64,000 nt of DNA from Leptolyngbya sp. FACHB-321 (GTDB lineage: Bacteria > Cyanobacteriota > Cyanobacteriia > Leptolyngbyales > Leptolyngbyaceae). Location of the stretch: contig NZ_JACJPI010000064.1 of the NCBI RefSeq assembly GCF_014695975.1, forward strand, positions 124,001-188,000, given 5' to 3'. Position numbers and translations under genes: made by a program. The notes beneath the pieces were generated by a model. That model saw only the letters and a list, made by a program, of their open reading frames with translations, was not told where the DNA came from and ran no database searches. Positions 63,439 to 64,000 of this stretch are shown in pieces. Each line of letters opens with the position of its first letter. Positions within the stretch are counted from its first letter, which is position 1.

Positions 63439-64000
63439 ACAGGCTTAAGCCGTTGGGCATCAGCGAGTTGATCAGCGTGACTACATAAAGTGCGCCAGCG
63501 CATCGGAGGGTTCAGCATCCCGGTTTGAGGTGCATCAGCGGAAATGGTCAGAGGATAACGGTGCCAATGAAAATCGTAAATTTGTTGCCAGTCGGGGCTA
63601 AAAATACCGGGGTTGATAAAATAATGGCCTTGAATTAGATCTAAGCGATCGATCTGCAATTGAAGACGATGTGGACCTTTCTGAGCATCAGGTAATATAT
63701 CCATTGCAACGTGAGTATCTAGATAAATATCGCCTGATGCGTTGCTCAGACTGAGATTGAAAATAGCCGCTTTTACCGGAGACTCAAGCTGATACTCCAA
63801 TTCTAGAGTGATTCCTTCACCACTATGAATTTCAGCAACCGGGAGACAAGTAAGATTTAGGATCTTGATCAACTGTGAGGGGTTATTCTCAGAAGCAATT
63901 GATTCTGCTTCGGAGACGGAGGATTGCTCTACACAGCGATTGAGGTAAATTTGAGGATGCACCAGGCTTTGGTTTGACCAAGTCGATCGCAGTGCTAGCT
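63435..64000 (-). CDS. Wzt-like polysaccharide ABC transporter ATPase, C-terminal domain (partial)
   Basis: The frame is open to the edge of the window (the GTG at 63962 is only an internal codon), so the gene continues beyond base 64000. The visible 188 residues contain a Wzt C-terminal substrate-binding fold: ITLELEYQLESPVKAAIFNL, GPHRLQLQIDRLDLIQGHYF and SPDWQQIYDFHWHRYPLTIS. In the family this domain binds the polysaccharide's end group before export; the ATPase half lies outside. The 4-base overlap with the hydrolase supports one operon. Confidence 0.8.
   Translation of the reverse strand, partial: LALRSTWSNQSLVHPQIYLNRCVEQSSVSEAESIASENNPSQLIKILNLTCLPVAEIHSGEGITLELEYQLESPVKAAIFNLSLSNASGDIYLDTHVAMDILPDAQKGPHRLQLQIDRLDLIQGHYFINPGIFSPDWQQIYDFHWHRYPLTISADAPQTGMLNPPMRWRTLCSHADQLADAQRLKPV

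Overview
The window looks like cyanobacterial chromosome. The octamer GCGATCGC (HIP1) and its core recur throughout, and several families are typical of filamentous cyanobacteria: STAND ATPases fused to WD40 or TIR domains, a FhaB-type TPS-domain protein, CHAT proteins and DUF3854 primases. Genus cannot be decided from sequence alone.

Region 1 (1-16.1 kb) is mostly ordinary chromosome: a CHAP/peptidoglycan-binding hydrolase, a 14-repeat WD40 STAND ATPase next to a TPS-domain exoprotein, a TIR-STAND ATPase, a LuxR-type regulator, a guanidine-I riboswitch followed by two urea-amidolyase-associated proteins (the carboxyguanidine deiminase pair), and gatA, ending at a tRNA-Arg(CCU).

Region 2 (16.1-22.0 kb) is an integrative element in the tRNA 3' flank: tyrosine recombinase, a gene of unknown function, a small DNA-binding protein, a primase-helicase and a phage-type Dam methylase.

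Region 3 (22.4-47.3 kb) is a class 1 DISARM locus. A divergent WYL regulator faces drmD, an unknown gene, drmMI, then a cargo block (two small membrane proteins, a fused ABC transporter, a DUF262-DUF1524 nuclease, an SF1 helicase, a protein sharing the DrmA leader, a Uma2 nuclease), and finally overlapping drmA-drmB-drmC. A decayed MT-A70 methyltransferase follows.

Region 4 (47.5-55.6 kb) is the least familiar part and the best candidate for an undescribed system: Trypco2-like protein, CHAT protease-like protein, VMAP-like protein, MoxR ATPase, SAV_2336/vWA-like protein, a short FtsK-type ATPase and a DndA/IscS-type cysteine desulfurase, all on one strand with overlaps or short gaps. The CHAT and VMAP-like proteins share a helical segment encoded by an identical 55-nt stretch. 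My reading is a signal-dependent conflict system in which MoxR/vWA/VMAP control a CHAT effector; the translocase and desulfurase suggest a DNA-directed step. This is inference.

Region 5 (55.6-59.9 kb) is a scrapyard of mobile DNA: repeat arrays, a second copy of the small DNA-binding protein, an integrase broken by a 206-bp MITE-like insert, and decayed IS5 and IS982 transposases. Region 6 (60-64 kb) returns to chromosome with a polysaccharide-type cluster: polytopic membrane protein, secreted glycoside hydrolase and the C-terminal domain of a Wzt-like ABC ATPase that runs off the window.
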